A stretch of 64,000 bases of DNA from Blumeriella jaapii (GCA_009599575.1 VWND01000035.1:124001-188000), one strand, 5' to 3'. Positions 23,163-35,565 are shown, counted from the stretch's first letter. The notes: a model not told the origin generated them from the letters alone. Made by a program: numbers and translations.

Positions 23163-23600
23163 AATTTAGCCGATAAAAAAAAATCTTCGGAAAAAGTCAG
23201 CCTTTTAACTTTTGCTATAAAAACCTAAAAATCAAAACGACGAAACTGTTTTTACACGGCTATAAAAGCATCGAAAATAAAAATAATACTTAAAAAAAAT
23301 ACGACCGCCCTCGCTTTACTCGATAATAAAGCCGAAGTCAATTGCATAAACCAAAAAACAGCCGAAGCTAATAATATCCCGATTATTACCGATAAACGAA
23401 TAATTTATATTACCGTTAATAAAAATACAATTAAATTTAATAAAATCGTACGAAATATAAAAGTCGACGTTAAAAATATTATTATTTATAAAAACTTTTT
23501 AATAATAAAAAAATGCTTCCATCCTATTATTTTTAAAATGCTTTAGATTCTGGAAAGTCTCGTCAATTTTAAATATATCGAAAACGGCCAAATAAAAACA
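23163..23600 (+). pseudogene. Gypsy A-inner aspartic protease
   Basis: Retropepsin-like segment: LDNKAEVNCINQKTAE at 23319-23366, in which the catalytic Asp is at 23322-23324; the following D-N-K probably derives from D-N-G (GGA to AAA). It is followed by IIYITVNKNTIKFN and VDVKNIIIYKNFL. The same region is better preserved in A-outer at 31487-31828. Confidence 0.75.
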
Positions 23601-23757
23601 TTTTTTTAAAACTGGAACCGATTTTTTTAAAATCAAATCACCGTCGCCGGCGACAAAATCTTTTTAATCGACGTTTTATCGGAAAACAAATAACCGGCTC
23701 TGGTTTTAAAACAGACGCTAAATTATAATAAAACCTGGAAAATATTTAGCTAAAAAT

Positions 23758-23790
23758 ACTCGCGTTATTAATCGAAATAGCACCGCGAAT
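23758..23790 (+). repeat. 33-bp inverted-end repeat near protease/RT junction of A-inner
   Basis: Same unit, with ACTCGCG at the left (one or two mutations) and CGCGAAT at the right. Its counterpart in A-outer is at 32036-32068. Confidence 0.7.
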
Positions 23791-23859
23791 AAAATTAGCT
23801 AATATTAACATTTTCGGCTATTAATTCGGAAATAAAAGTTCCGAAGATTTCGTTTTCGT

Positions 23860-24960
23860 ATTAAACAAACCCGACCCATACATCCTATTTTTTTATATTA
23901 ATATTAACATTTTTTACAAGCGCAAAGCTGATAAAATACGATTCGTAAATTTTAGCAAATCCGATAGAAATATTCTCGGAAAAATAAACGATTAATTTAA
24001 AAAAAATAAAGTAACAAAACCATTTCAACCAATTATTAGCGAACTCGAAAGATTTATCACCGGCCGATTTTCCAATTTATTATTTAGCAGCCGATTTACG
24101 AAAAAACGTTTTAATAACCTAGCTATCGGAACCTAATTTTTGTTAAAAAAGAAAAAAATCTTGTACGAAATCCTACGCAACCGAAAAAAAGTTATAGCTT
24201 TCGATTTTACCGAAATAAGCCAATTTAATTTTAACGTTACGTTCTATATCGATATTAAAATTATATCGTACGAAGCTTGGCAAAAAAAAACCTTTTCAAT
24301 TCCTAAAGCCTTCCAAAATAAAATAGTCGAAATGTTAAAAAAACGAATTAAACAAAAAATCTTCGAATTCTGCTACGGCCTATACAAAAACAAATAGTTT
24401 ATCGTTGCGAAAAAAAAAAAAAACATTTACAAATTTATTACCGCAATCGTCGAAATAAACAAAATAACGATACGAAACGCTAACGTGCCATTTAACGTCG
24501 ATCAATTTTCAAACGAATTCGCAAAATTAACGATCGCTTTCCTTTTCGACCTGTTTTCCGGCTACGACCATTTAATATTTAATTTACGATTTCGAAATAT
24601 AACGGCAATTCAAACTCCGATCGGTTTATTACGTATAACGAAAATACTTATAAAAATTATTAATTTAATCGCTTAATTCGTGAAAATCGTATACAAAATC
24701 TTTATAATTTGCATTTTTAATATTGCTTTTTTTTACGTTAACGACGTTAAAATAAAAAGCTCCAGATTATATTATAATAATAAAAAAATCCTTTTTAAAA
24801 TTCGACGTTATATAATAAAACATATTTAAAACATCGACAAAATTATAATTTGTTTCGAAAAAGCTAAAACTATTATTAGCCTTCGATTAAAATTCTGTAT
24901 GCCCGAAATAAATATCGTCGGTTATATAACTAATAGCGCTGGCCGCCATTTTTAACGAAA
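23860..24960 (+). pseudogene. Gypsy A-inner reverse transcriptase
   Basis: Readable blocks: AQKKRIKQKIFEFCYGLYKNK-type primer grip region near 24,340-24,395, FITAIVEINKITIRNANVP, and motif A FLFDLFSGYDHL near 24,541-24,576. The catalytic box reads Y-V-N-D at 24734-24745: the first Asp is Asn (GAC to AAC in a TpG context). The downstream block MPEINIVGYITNSAGRHF is typical of the RT thumb/connection. Catalytically dead by substitution and stops. Confidence 0.85.
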
Positions 24961-25660
24961 AAAAATTAAAAAAATCTGCGAATAAAAAAAATATAAAAAT
25001 ATTACCAAAGCCAAAGCCTTTATTAACGTTATGATTTATTATCGCAATTAAATCAAAAACTTTTTTTAAAAAGCTGCATTTATTTACGCTACGATAAAAA
25101 AAAAAATCGATTTCGTTTAGAAAAAAAAACAAAACAAAGCTATAAATTCTTAAAAACGACTTTTTATCGGTCCTATCGCTTATACGAATCGATTACAATC
25201 CTAACGTAAAAAAAATCATTTTAATTATCGACGCCAATATTTTCGGTTAAAAAACAATATTGTAACAAATCGATAAAAACAAAAAACGGCATTTTTCACG
25301 ATTCGAAAGCGGCCTATAATCCTCCGCGAAAATACGCTACGATGCTACTAAACGAAAATATCGAAGCGCTTTTAAAACAATAAAAAAAATAAAAAACGAA
25401 TTATACGGCGTATATTTTATTTTAAAAACAAACGCAAAAATCCTTATCGACCAATTAAATAAAAAAGCTAATAATTTGCTAAAAGCATTCGTTATTAATT
25501 AAATAGCTTAAATGCGACTTATAAACTTCGAAATTAAACATATTAAAAAAACAATTAATATAATAGCAAACGGCTTTTTCAAACGAAAACGCTTTTATCC
25601 GTTTGACTTCGCTAAACAAAACGAACAAAATATTAACAAATAAATTACTAACGAAATCGG
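24960..25660 (+). pseudogene. Gypsy A-inner RNase H region
   Basis: Follows RT with an IIDANIFG block (Asp retained) near 25,220 and RYDATKRKYRSAFKTIKK near 25,330, equivalents of RNase H-like D-A-S and E-C-A-I segments. It ends in the ALLFRLAPRIK peptide encoded by a 33-bp repeat. Confidence 0.7.
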
Positions 25661-25702
25661 CTGCTTCGCTATTTGCGCTTTGAGTTTTATAAAGCCAAAA
25701 CC

Positions 25703-25798
25703 ATTCGCGTTGCTATTTCGGCTGGCACCGCGAATAAAAAACATTAATTTTCGAGCCGAAAAAGCATTCGCGTCATTATTTCGGCTGGCACCGCGAAT
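25703..25798 (+). repeat. Two 33-bp inverted-end repeats in A-inner
   Basis: Units at 25703-25735 and 25766-25798, each ATTCGCG at the left and CGCGAAT at the right with a GCTATTTCGGCTGGCAC-type centre (CATTATTTCGGCTGGCAC in the second). In the RNase H-integrase linker frame both encode A-x-L-F-R-L-A-P-R-I. Equivalent units in A-outer are at 40465-40497 and 40528-40560. Confidence 0.85.
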
Positions 25799-25949
25799 AA
25801 ATTTAACCGAAAACGATCGGAATAAGCCGATTAACGGCGAAAATAAATTTTTAATCGATAATTACGAAACGGAAAACTTTTATTCAATCGTATATTATTT
25901 AATCATTTTATTTAAACTATTTAACGTATTAAATTATTAATTTAAATTA

Positions 25950-27245
25950 TTCAAAAACCAAGCTTTCGATTATATTTTAGCCGATAAAAAGCTATACAAA
26001 ATAAAATAATATATATTAAAAACGATTAATAATAAATAATAAAACCGATAAGTTTCAAATCATAAAAAAAACTTACGAAAAAATGTTTTATAAAAAAGTT
26101 AAAGCCATTTATTACCGAATCAAAAACGATTTTTAATAAAAAAATTGCTTCGAAAACTGCAAAGCCTTCGTTAAAAGCTGCATTTTTTATCAAAAACGAA
26201 AGCCTGGCCGAAAAAAAAACCTATTATATCCGACGTAATCTTTTGAAATTTAAAAAAAAATCAATCTCGACGTTATACGCGTACCGACTACCGACCGCGG
26301 GCATACGTGCTTCGTATTCGTTATTAACGACCTGTTTAAATAGCCTAAAAAAAAACTTTTTCGAAACGCTATTTCCGAAGCTATAGCGACTTTTTTTTGA
26401 AAAAACGTTATATATCGATACGATTTGTTTAGCAAATTAAACGTCGATAATAAACCCGAAAACAAAAGCGTTATTAAAACCTTTACAAAAAAATACAATA
26501 TCCAACGCATTCAAATTTTAGCTTACAATTCGAAAAGCAACGGATCCGTTAAACGAAATCATAAAAATATCTTCGACGGCCTTTTAAAAGCTATTCGAAA
26601 AAGCTATAAGCGTTGGTCGCGAAAATTCTCGGAAATGCTTTTTGCTATACGCATATGCATATACGCTTTTATTAAAATAATCCCATTTTTTATTTAATAC
26701 GGCAGAAACGCTCGACTGCTTCTGAAAACAAAATAGCTTATATAAAAGTTTTATAACGTAATTAAAATAAAAACGAAAGCAAACCTATTAATAATAAAAT
26801 CTAAATAACTAAATTACCGCGATATAAATATAAAAAAAATAATTTTAAAAAAAAAAAAATATAAAAAAACAGCTAAAAAAGTCTGAAATAAAACTAAAGT
26901 TTTAAAAAAAACGCTAATTAAAAAAAAAAATCTGATTTTAATTTACGACGTCCAACGCGCTATCGACAAATCGGCCGATATTAAACTTAATTATAAATGG
27001 CTCGGACCTTACGAAGTATACGAAGCCGAATTAAATAAAAGCTATTATAAGCTCACGGAATTCGATAAAACAAAACTGAAAAAAACGTTCGCCGCCAACC
27101 GATTAAAACGATTTTATAAAAAAAACCAGCAAATTTATCCTTTGAACTCTGAATCAGAAAGCGACTTCGACTTCAGCGATTCCGACGACGATTCCGACCA
27201 AAACGATTATACTTCTGAAAAAAAAAAACCTTTTGAAAAGATCTG
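25950..27245 (+). pseudogene. Gypsy A-inner integrase with GPY/F-type tail
   Basis: After a decayed zinc region (SCIFYQKRKPG near 26,170), the core has FVINDLFK (D-x-F-S/T-K type), then AYNSKSNGSVKRNHKNIFDGLLKAIRK containing N-S-K-S-N-G-S-V-K-R, the region of the catalytic Glu. The C-terminal part has KLNYKWLGPYEVYEAELNKSYYKLTE, the GPY/F module of gypsy integrases, and AANRLKRFYKKN. An acidic Ser/Asp-rich tail follows (SESDFDFSDSDDDSD). Confidence 0.85.
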
Positions 27246-27790
27246 AAAACAGCCGAACGACGATCCCGCTGCTAAAAGCATAATTCAAATCGTAATTCCA
27301 TTTATAACCGAAAAAAAAAAAAAATGCTTACAAAATTGTTTACTAACTGTTTTACTATTTTTATTATCCATTATTTTCTTTTTTATTATATACTGTTTTA
27401 CTGTTTTTGTTTTGCTTAATTGTATACAATCTAATTATTTTGTTTTATATATATTATTTATTTTTAAAATCTTTTTTTATATTATTTAGAATATTTATTA
27501 TATTTTTTTTTGTTTAACTATATTTTTGTTTATCAAAACAAAAGCTTTGTATATATTTAAGCCGCATATTTAATACATTTATATTATTCGCACATTTTAC
27601 GAAAGCTATTTTTTATATATTTTATTATTTGCTATTTTTTGTATTATTCACTTTTTTCGTTATTTTAAACGGATGCCTACCTAAATAATTATATTTTATT
27701 AAAAAAACAATATGCGAATTCCCGTAACTTTTAAATACAAATACTTTACAATCTCCGTACTTTTTTCTAACTATTTTTTAATAAACATAA

Positions 27791-30700
27791 TATATCTTTT
27801 TAATTAACAAACTTATCGATATTATATCGTCCTTTAAGCAAAGCGTTGCTAAATCTAGCAAATTTATTTTTAATTTACTTTAAAACGAAACTATTATACG
27901 CAATTTTTCCGAATTTAAACAAGCATATAATACCGCTATTCCAGATTAATAAGCAGCTTTCGTAAAAATATTTATAAAACAATTCGATATAATAACTGAA
28001 AACGTTAACGAATTTCTATTCGATTACGAAAGCTTCGTTAAAACTAAATTCGTTCGCAAAAACCTTAATTACGATAAATTCTTGTTAAATTACGACAACG
28101 TTTCAAAAGCTTTCGCCGAAGCAAAAAAAGTTCGAAATAACAAAAAGAAAATAACAAACCGAATATTGCGCTTTTTGCTAAATTAACAAAAAAAAAATAT
28201 TTAAAAATACGTTTTTAGCAAAATCACCGGTATTATTTTATTTCGGCATTTCGCCCGCCTTTTCGAAATTATTACTTTTACGAAAAAAAAAATCTGGGTA
28301 CTAAACGCTTATATTCTTAAAACGCAAGCCCTAAAAGCTAATAACCCAAAAGCCCGTAGGTTCACAAGCTTTTTTACAGCTGTTTGCAAACTGATCGACG
28401 ACGCTATGCAATCGCTAAAAAAAGTTTTAATCGGTTGCGAAATCCCAAATTTAATCTTTTTTCAAAGCAAAAAACTAAACGTCGCTAAATACGGCATTTT
28501 TATACCGAAAAAAAAAAACGACGCCATTCCGATATTTCAAACTTACGACGACGAAAAAAACGAAAAAGCTAATATTATCTTCGTTTAATTCGAAAAAACA
28601 TACGCGGTAATAATTAATACTTTTAAAACAGCTAAAACAATTTAACGATTTCTATTTTTAATTATCGAAAACGAATCCGAAAACGAAATTAAAAATATAA
28701 CAGCAAACAACCGCTTATTCGAATACAAAAAACTTATTATACTTATAAAAACGATTCCGGAAAAAATAAAAACAAAAAACGTGAAAAAGCGCGCCGATAT
28801 TTCCGAAACCTTTTTTATTCGAAAAAAAAAACTATTCGCGTCGCCAGCAAAAAAAGCACCGCGAATAAAAACAGCCGGAAATCAACGCCGAATTATAAAC
28901 TTTAAGTTAATTAATAAAAAACGCGACGATTTTACAAAATCAAACTTAAAAAACCTTAGTATCCCGAAAAAAAAAAATCCAAACGATTTTGAATTTGATT
29001 TTTCAAAACTAAATATATAAATATTAAAAACGCCTGCTGCGTTTAAAAACGTCGAACCGCTAATATTTCAAATTTTAATAAAAGCATTTAAAATCTCGAT
29101 TATTACGCGATTCGACCGAAAAAATCTAAAAAAAAATATCGAAATTATCGCGGAAAAAATTATACAAAAAGCATAAAATTAAATTATTTTGCTTAAAACT
29201 TTCGCTTTCGACGACGAAATAATCCAGAAATTTTATTTCGACACTTTTATACAAAAACTAAATAAACCCGTCAGCTTTTTTCTTTTTGCTTCGAACGAAA
29301 ACTAAACTAAACTTTTTTCGAAAAACTGCAAATATAATACGTTAAAGCAAATAAAAAAGACTTTTGAAAACGATAACCCGTTTTTATTCGAGCTTTTTTT
29401 CGCTGAAAAACTCCGATTTTTTAATTTCGTTTTTACGAATAACGTCAACGCTAAAAAAAACGGCAAATTTTGCTATTTTCATATACGCTATTACGCGGCG
29501 TATTACGATTTAATTATAAAAGAAATTAACGTTATCGGCTTCGCTAATCGATTCGCTGCTATTAGAAATTCGGATTACGACGTATTCGAAATTAATTTTA
29601 ATAATCAATTTATATTTCGACGAAAAACTGCGAAAATTATTTAAGCGCGTGCGAAAGCTTATTTGGGCTACGCAAATTTCAAAGCAAACCCTAAAGCATT
29701 CAGCGCGATTATAAAACTCGATTAAAACGTAAAAAAGTAAAAACAACGAGTATTCTTAAAAGCCGACTTTTTTAGCTTTTCGACCGAAAATATATTTTAA
29801 AATTTATTTAAATTAAATTGCGAATTCGTTAATTACGTAAGGTTTTACAACGGAAAAAACAAGCCACTGCTGTATTTTATAAAAAAAAAAATAGCTATAT
29901 ATAAGCATTATTTCCGACTGGTTAAAACCTAAAAAACGCTTACAGCTTTTTTCGCTAATATGTTTTACAATTTTATTTAACAAGCTTTTAAAATACACCC
30001 CGGCTTTTACTTCGCTGTTTTAATTATTCGAAACCCCGAAAACTGCCGCCTCGTAGCTTATTCTGACGTTCCGATCGCTTAGGTCTCGCTGGCCCCGATC
30101 GTATTATAATCACAAAATTCGATATCGCCGATTTTTAAAAAAAAAAAAAAATCGAAAATCCTACCGACGCTATTTTCGATTACTACGTTCTGCTTGCATT
30201 CGCATACAACTCGAAAATAATCGAAATTTATTTGCAATTACACTACGACGCTAAGCTAATTAAAACCATTTAAAAAAGCCCAGCCTTTTCGTATTTCAAC
30301 GCGTTTAAAACAATGGCCTCGGCTATTTTATCGGACTACGAAACCGAAAACTACGAAATAAAAAATAAAATAACTTTTATTAGCTTTTCGATTAAATAAA
30401 AAATTTTCGTCAGATTTAAAACCTAAAAAACCGATAGCGCAATACTAGTTTATTCGAATAATTATACGGCGCAAAAATACAAAAACTATTTCGAAAACGA
30501 CAATCCGATAAACAATTTAATATTGTTTGTATTACGGCGAAAGCAATTACAATACTTTCGGTAATCTCGATTGCAAACGATTATTTCCGAACTATTTCGT
30601 AAAATAGTTTTTTTTACAAACCTCGAAGCTTTTTTAAAAGTATTCGTCGGTAAACAATCGTAATCCGACCTATTAATTTTGCGCGAAGCAAAAGCGTTAA

Positions 30701-31060
30701 TCGGTTTTAATTACGACGAACTGATCGATTACTTCTACGATTTTAATACAAAATTTTTCATCGCCTTTTGCAAAGCGTAAAACCACGTTTAAAAGCTAAA
30801 ATCTATTATTTACGAAAAAAAGTCGTAAAAAACATTCGTCGCGGCGATACTTAATAATATTATCGACGAAAAAACTATTAAAATATTCGTAAATTTAAAC
30901 GATATCTCGATTGATATTTTATCGAGCCATTTTTTAAAAAATCAAAATAAACAAAATAATTTAAACGATAAGCGAAACGCTACTTTTCCGCAGAAGCCAA
31001 TAGCAAAAAAGCCAAAAACGGATTAAAAAACCGAAAAAATATAAGCTTAAAAAATTCGGT
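27791..31060 (+). pseudogene. Extra reading region downstream of integrase, family A (inner copy)
   Basis: One frame can be followed for about 1,050 codons after integrase, from LIDIISSFKQSVAKSSKF, through MQSLKKVLIGCEIPNLIFF, KYGIFIPKKKNDAIPIFQTY and FCYFHIRYYAAYYDLIIK, into the sequence just before the 3' LTR. It is interrupted by RIP-type stops. A T-rich 500-bp stretch separates it from integrase. The same order is present in A-outer at about 42,590-45,860, so it belongs to the family. No gypsy element needs such a gene. I recognise no domain; an env-like or captured host gene are both possible but unsupported. Confidence 0.55.
28834..28866 (+). repeat. 33-bp inverted-end repeat in the extra region of A-inner
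   Basis: ATTCGCG...GCACCGCGAAT, again 33 bp, centre diverged to CGCCAGCAAAAAAA. It encodes F-A-S-P-A-K-K-A-P-R-I in the extra frame. Counterpart in A-outer at 43631-43663 (left arm mutated). Confidence 0.75.
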
Positions 31061-31171
31061 TTTTAATTAATTGATTTTTAAATCATATAAAATAAACTAA
31101 ATTGCACGTATTAAAATTATATTTTTCTTTAGTCGTAATCAAAAACGACTACGTATATTATTTAAAACAAA

Positions 31172-31438
31172 ATGTAAAACGGTAATATTTTGTATTAATA
31201 AAAATTAATAATTTTAGCTATAATCGAAGCATAAACCTTTCCGAAATCCCCTGCCATTAACTACTTTCAACAAATATAAAAGCAAAACACTTTCTTAAAT
31301 AATACTATAAACACGCAATCCAATTTATATTTTTACTCATTTTTCTTTTCCTTTCTTCAGTTTCTTTTAGAAATTCCCTAGACTATCTTACCCACCGACA
31401 TATGGCCGTATCAGTCTGGTTTCCTACCTACTTTTACA
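31172..31438 (+). repeat. 3' LTR of gypsy A-inner (267 bp)
   Basis: The most heavily mutated of the four family-A LTRs, with G-runs turned to A (GGGAGTTGG region now AAAATTAAT). It is preceded by a purine-rich AAAACAAAA that may be the polypurine tract. Confidence 0.9.
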
Positions 31439-31442
31439 ATAA

Positions 31443-31870
31443 TTAATTTAGCCGATAAAAAGGAATCTTCGGAAAAAGTCAGCCTTTTGATTTTCGCTAT
31501 AAAAACACAAAAGTTAAAACGACGAAATTGCTTTTACACGGCTATAAAAGCATTAAAGATAAAAACAATATTTAAGAAAAATACGACCGTTTTCGCTTTA
31601 TTCGATAATAAAGCCAAAGTTAATTATATAAATCAAAAAACAGCCGAAATCAATAGTATTCCGATTATTACCGATAAGCGAATAATTTACACCACCGTTA
31701 ATAAAAATACGATTGAGTTTAATAAAATTGTACGAAATATAAAAGTCGACGTTAAAAATATTGTTATTTATAAAAACTTTTTAGTAATAAAAAAATATTT
31801 TCATTTTATTATTTTTGAAATGCTTTAAATTCTGAAAAGTTTCGTCAGTTTCAAATACATCGAAAACGGC
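31443..31870 (+). pseudogene. Gypsy A-outer aspartic protease
   Basis: Resumption of A-outer after the A-inner insertion. An uninterrupted frame at 31487-31828 encodes ALFDNKAKVNYINQKTAEIN and IIYTTVNKNTIEFNKIVRN, the same retropepsin block as at 23319. Gly after D-N has become Lys and Cys has become Tyr, both G-to-A effects. Confidence 0.75.
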
Positions 31871-32149
31871 CAAATAAAAGCTTTTTTCTAAAACTGAAAC
31901 CGATCTTTCCAAAGCTAAATCACCGTCGCCGGCGACAAAATTTTTTTAGTCGACGTTTTATCGGAAAACGAATAGCCGGCTCTGATCTCAAAACAGACGC
32001 TAAGCTACAAACCTGGAAAATACTCGGCTAAAAGCATTTACGTTATTAATCGAAATAGCACCGCGAATAAAATTAGCTAATATTAATATTTTTGATTACT
32101 AATTCGGAAATAAAAATTCCGAAGATTTTGTTTTCGTATTAAACAAACC

Positions 32150-33013
32150 CGACTTATATATCCTACCTTTTTGTATTAATATTAATATTTTTTATAAGCG
32201 CAAAGCTAATAAAATACGATTCGTAAATCTTGGCGAATCCGGTGGAAATATCTTCGGAAAAATAAACGATTGATTCGAAAAAAATAAAACAACAAAACCA
32301 TTTTAATCAGTTATTAGCGAGCTCGAAAAACTTATCACCGGCCGATTTTCTAGCTTATTATTTAGCAGCCGATTTACAAAAAAACGATTTGATAATTTAA
32401 TAATCGAAACCTAATTTTTGCCAAAAAAAAAAAAATCTTGTACGAAGTTTTACGCAACCGAAAAAAAGCTATAGCTTTCGATTTTACCGAAATGGGCCAA
32501 TTCAGCTTTGACGTTATATTTCATATCGATATCAAAACCGTATTTTACGAGGCCTGGCAAAAAAAAACCTTTTCAATTCTTAAAACTTTCCAAAATAAAA
32601 TAATCGAAATATTAAAAAAACGAATTAAGCAAAAAATTCTCGAATTTTGCTACGGCCTATATAAAAACAAATAGTTTATTATTGCGAAAAAAAAAAAAGC
32701 ATTTATAAACTTATTACCGCAATCGTCGAAATAAACAAAATAACGATACGAAACGCTAACGTACTATTTAATATCGATTAATTTTCGAACGAATTCGCAA
32801 GATTAACGATCGCTTTTCTTTTCGATCTGTTTTTCGGCTACGATTATTTAATGCTTGATTTACGATCTCGAAATATAACAGCAATTTAAATCCTAATCGG
32901 TTTGCTGCGTATAACGAAAGTATTTATGGAAGTTATTAATTTAATCGTTTAATTTGTAAAAATCGTATATAAGATTCTTATGATTTGCATTTCTGACATT
33001 GCCTTTTTTTACG
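32150..33013 (+). pseudogene. Gypsy A-outer reverse transcriptase, N-terminal part
   Basis: Matches 23870-24740. Contains EMGQFSFDVIFHIDIKTV and FCYGLYKNK, with motif A FLFDLFFGYDYL. The frame ends at the Tyr-Val codons of the catalytic box, where element B enters; the following codons are at 39504. Confidence 0.85.
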
Positions 33014-33018
33014 TTAAC

Positions 33019-33315
33019 TGTAACGATTCACTCTGTTGCCACCTCTCGTGTTACCCCAGCAACTACGTATAGCTGCAAGCTCCCCAGCAACTACGTATAG
33101 CTGCAAGCTCTTTAGTCTCCTAGTGGGTCTCCCCATCAATTATAAAAACTATTTATATATATAAGACTTTTTCTTTTTAGCAACTTCTGCCTTTTGCAAT
33201 TATTGATTTTAAATAAATATCTTTATTACAAAACCAAAAGCTCGTTTCTTATATTATATAAATACGGCGACCAGTTAATTAATTTCCCAGCCCTCCGACT
33301 AATTAAATCGTCACA
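33019..33315 (+). repeat. 5' LTR of gypsy B (297 bp)
   Basis: Contains an internal direct duplication of AGCAACTACGTATAGCTGCA (33058-33077 and 33088-33107), also present in the 3' LTR. A TATA-like ATATATATAAG precedes the presumed transcription start. Confidence 0.95.
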
Positions 33316-33339
33316 TTATTAATAACTTTTTTTCTACGC

Positions 33340-34930
33340 TAGCGACGGCGTAAACTATCTTTTTCCTCGAATTCCTTACGAATCACACCAAAATGATCGA
33401 CCGGTCGTAAAAAAACCTATTTCCGCACTTCGCGAAAAATAGCTTTTATTCAACGATCCTTCCCTTAGCAAAGCTTTTCAGCTTCTGCTACTACATCTCA
33501 ACCTCCCTTTTTTCAATCAGCGAAAAAGCAGCCTCCCTCAAAAACTTCTTTTTCTGAAAAACAGTTTTTCCTCCGAAAAAAAAAAAACAAAAAAAAAGGC
33601 AGAGCGCCAACCATTTCGCCTGCCACCTTTTTTTTACAGCTTAGCGCTGAAAGCGTTTAATTAAAACTTTTGCAAAATCAACTGAAAAAAGCGCAAAAGC
33701 GTAAACGACAACTTTTGAAAATTATACGATTGCGACAAACCCTTTAATCAAAGCGTTTAATAAAATCTATCGAACGCGTTTTTGCCAATCGCGAATCTAT
33801 TGCTTCTTCCTTTTTTCGCAACGTCTCATTTCAATTAACAAACGCTGCAAACCAACCTCTACGCTTTTCGCGAACTCTTTTTAAATCTTTTTATAACGGC
33901 CAAAACCTTAGCGCGCTTTTTAAACGCTATAATTCCCATTTATCTGCTAACTTTCGATTAGCTCGTATAAAGCGCGTCCCGAATTTTAAGTTTAAATTAA
34001 ATAATAATAAAAATTACAAAACACGCCATTGAAAAACTAAAATTCTCGACAACCTCGAACTCTACCACGATTATTTCGTTAACGATCGATTTCGCAAAAA
34101 TTACATACTCGATCAGACCGAAAGCGTAGCAAAAAAATTCCTGATCCCGCGTATTTTAAACCGTTCCGATTTTATTCCTTTCGAAAAATTAATTAAAAAA
34201 ATCGCCGATTTCCTGGCCGACCTTTCCGACGTTTAAAAAGCCGAAAACGAATTCAAAATGCTTATAATAAATACGCACGACGACTTTTAGCGATTTTATC
34301 TGCGATTTTCCATTTTCGCAGCGAACGCTTAAATACGAACCGACAAACAGCTTCGGAACGCTTTCCGCGATAAAATACTAAAGCGTCTACGAGAAAAGCT
34401 GCATTTAAAATAAACGCGTACAACGACTTTTAAAAATTAGCTTACCGCCGTCCGTTAAAAAAAACAAAATCAATTGGCCGAACGAACTTTATACGCGAAT
34501 CGCTTTTCAACCAAATCTACTATCCATTAAAATAGTAAATCTTCAACCAAAGCGTACTACGAATCAAATCGTACGTACGAAAATCGTTCAAATGCTTCAC
34601 AAGCTCTTTTTCAGCCTTTTGTTTTTTTTTTTCCTCCACGCCAAAACGCCCCCCCTGGCGTTCTTTTTTTCCGATCGGACCAACGACAACGCTCGTTTTT
34701 TATTTTATATCAGAAAGTTCGAGGCCAATTTGCACGACCTTTTACGGGCCGACCCTCGATTCCATTTAAAAGCCTTCCTAAGCTAATAAATATAAACGAA
34801 ATCGAACCGGCCGAAAATTCGCCTTCTGATAATAATAATAAAAATAAAAACCCTCTTCTAAACGATTTTCAAAACGTACACGAAGAAATCGAAAGCTTTC
34901 CCGCCAATCGAAAAAACGCCCAGGCCTAAG
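33340..34930 (+). pseudogene. Gypsy B Gag region
   Basis: Lies between the 5' LTR and protease. Readable stretches are rich in Ser, Lys and Gln (KAFQLLLLHLNLPFFNQRK) with a helical core further on (FDYLADLSDV-like near 34,200). No complete zinc knuckle is visible. Assigned by position. Confidence 0.6.
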
Positions 34931-34952
34931 CAAAACCTTTTTTTTAAGCGTA

Positions 34953-35400
34953 TTGCGCGATATACGTTATTTTAACGTTCGAAAGCTTTTTAATAGCGAC
35001 TTATTAACAATTCCCGTTATATTTATCAAAAATAGCCTTTCGTACAAAATAAAAGCGCTCGCCGATTTTAAAGCGAACGGTTATACGTTAATCGATTCGG
35101 CGCTAATCAAATCTTTTTCTTTTTTTTTAAAACCTTTAATTTAACCTTTCCCGGCTTTTTTTTTTATTAAAAAAATATAATAAAGCTCGTAGCCATTTAA
35201 TTATACATTTTACGCTTTTCAATCTTATTATTAACAACCGAATACAATCGTTTACTTTTTTTTTAATTATCAACCTCGAAAATCATAATATAATTCTAGG
35301 AAAAACTTGGTTAGCCGAACATCAAATTTTATTAAACTATAATAAACGCAAGCTTTATTAGCCGAAGTTTTACCCCCTCACAGCCTTTTACGCTCGTTAT
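34953..35400 (+). pseudogene. Gypsy B aspartic protease
   Basis: Frame from 34953 contains KALADFKANGYTLIDSALIK, equivalent to the D-S/T-G-A active-site loop with Ser-Gly mutated to Phe-Lys. Further on, IILGKTWLAEHQILLNYNKRKLYW is the characteristic retropepsin C-terminal block of gypsy elements. Confidence 0.75.
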
Positions 35401-35532
35401 ATTAAAATCTTTTATTTGCATCCCCGAAAAATTTAATTTCGCCATTAAAACGACGCTATAAAACGTAACAAAAACCTTAACCAATTATGACAGACCTACG
35501 ACGCTATACGAAACGCGAAAAAATCGAATTTT

Positions 35533-35565
35533 ATTCGCGGTGCCAATTTCGATAGCAACGCCAAT
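35533..35565 (-). repeat. 33-bp inverted-end repeat in gypsy B
   Basis: ATTCGCGGTGCC at the left and CGCCAAT at the right, 33 bp. On the minus strand it matches family-A units (GTTGCTAT at the start of the centre, TGGCACCGCGAAT at the end). It is inverted relative to its host element's coding strand, unlike those in family A. Confidence 0.8.

Larger units (their letters stand above)
20148..31438 (+). mobile_element. Full-length Ty3/gypsy retrotransposon 'A-inner', inserted in A-outer
   Basis: An uninterrupted 11,291-bp member of family A: 5' LTR 20148-20414, 3' LTR 31172-31438, both 267 bp. It sits exactly at the point where its own uninterrupted sequence reads ACCGCAATTAATTTAGCC (23153-23170). 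The flanks are GTAA (20144-20147) and ATAA (31439-31442), both derivable from GCAA by C-to-T and G-to-A, so a 4-bp duplication is supported. Gene order is Gag, protease, RT, RNase H, integrase, extra region. Frames hold many stops. Confidence 0.9.

Noticed and set aside
25680..25800. CRISPR-like or tandem array because of two similar units close together
   Set aside because: Only two units with a 30-bp spacer in a eukaryotic retroelement; they belong to the dispersed 33-bp repeat.
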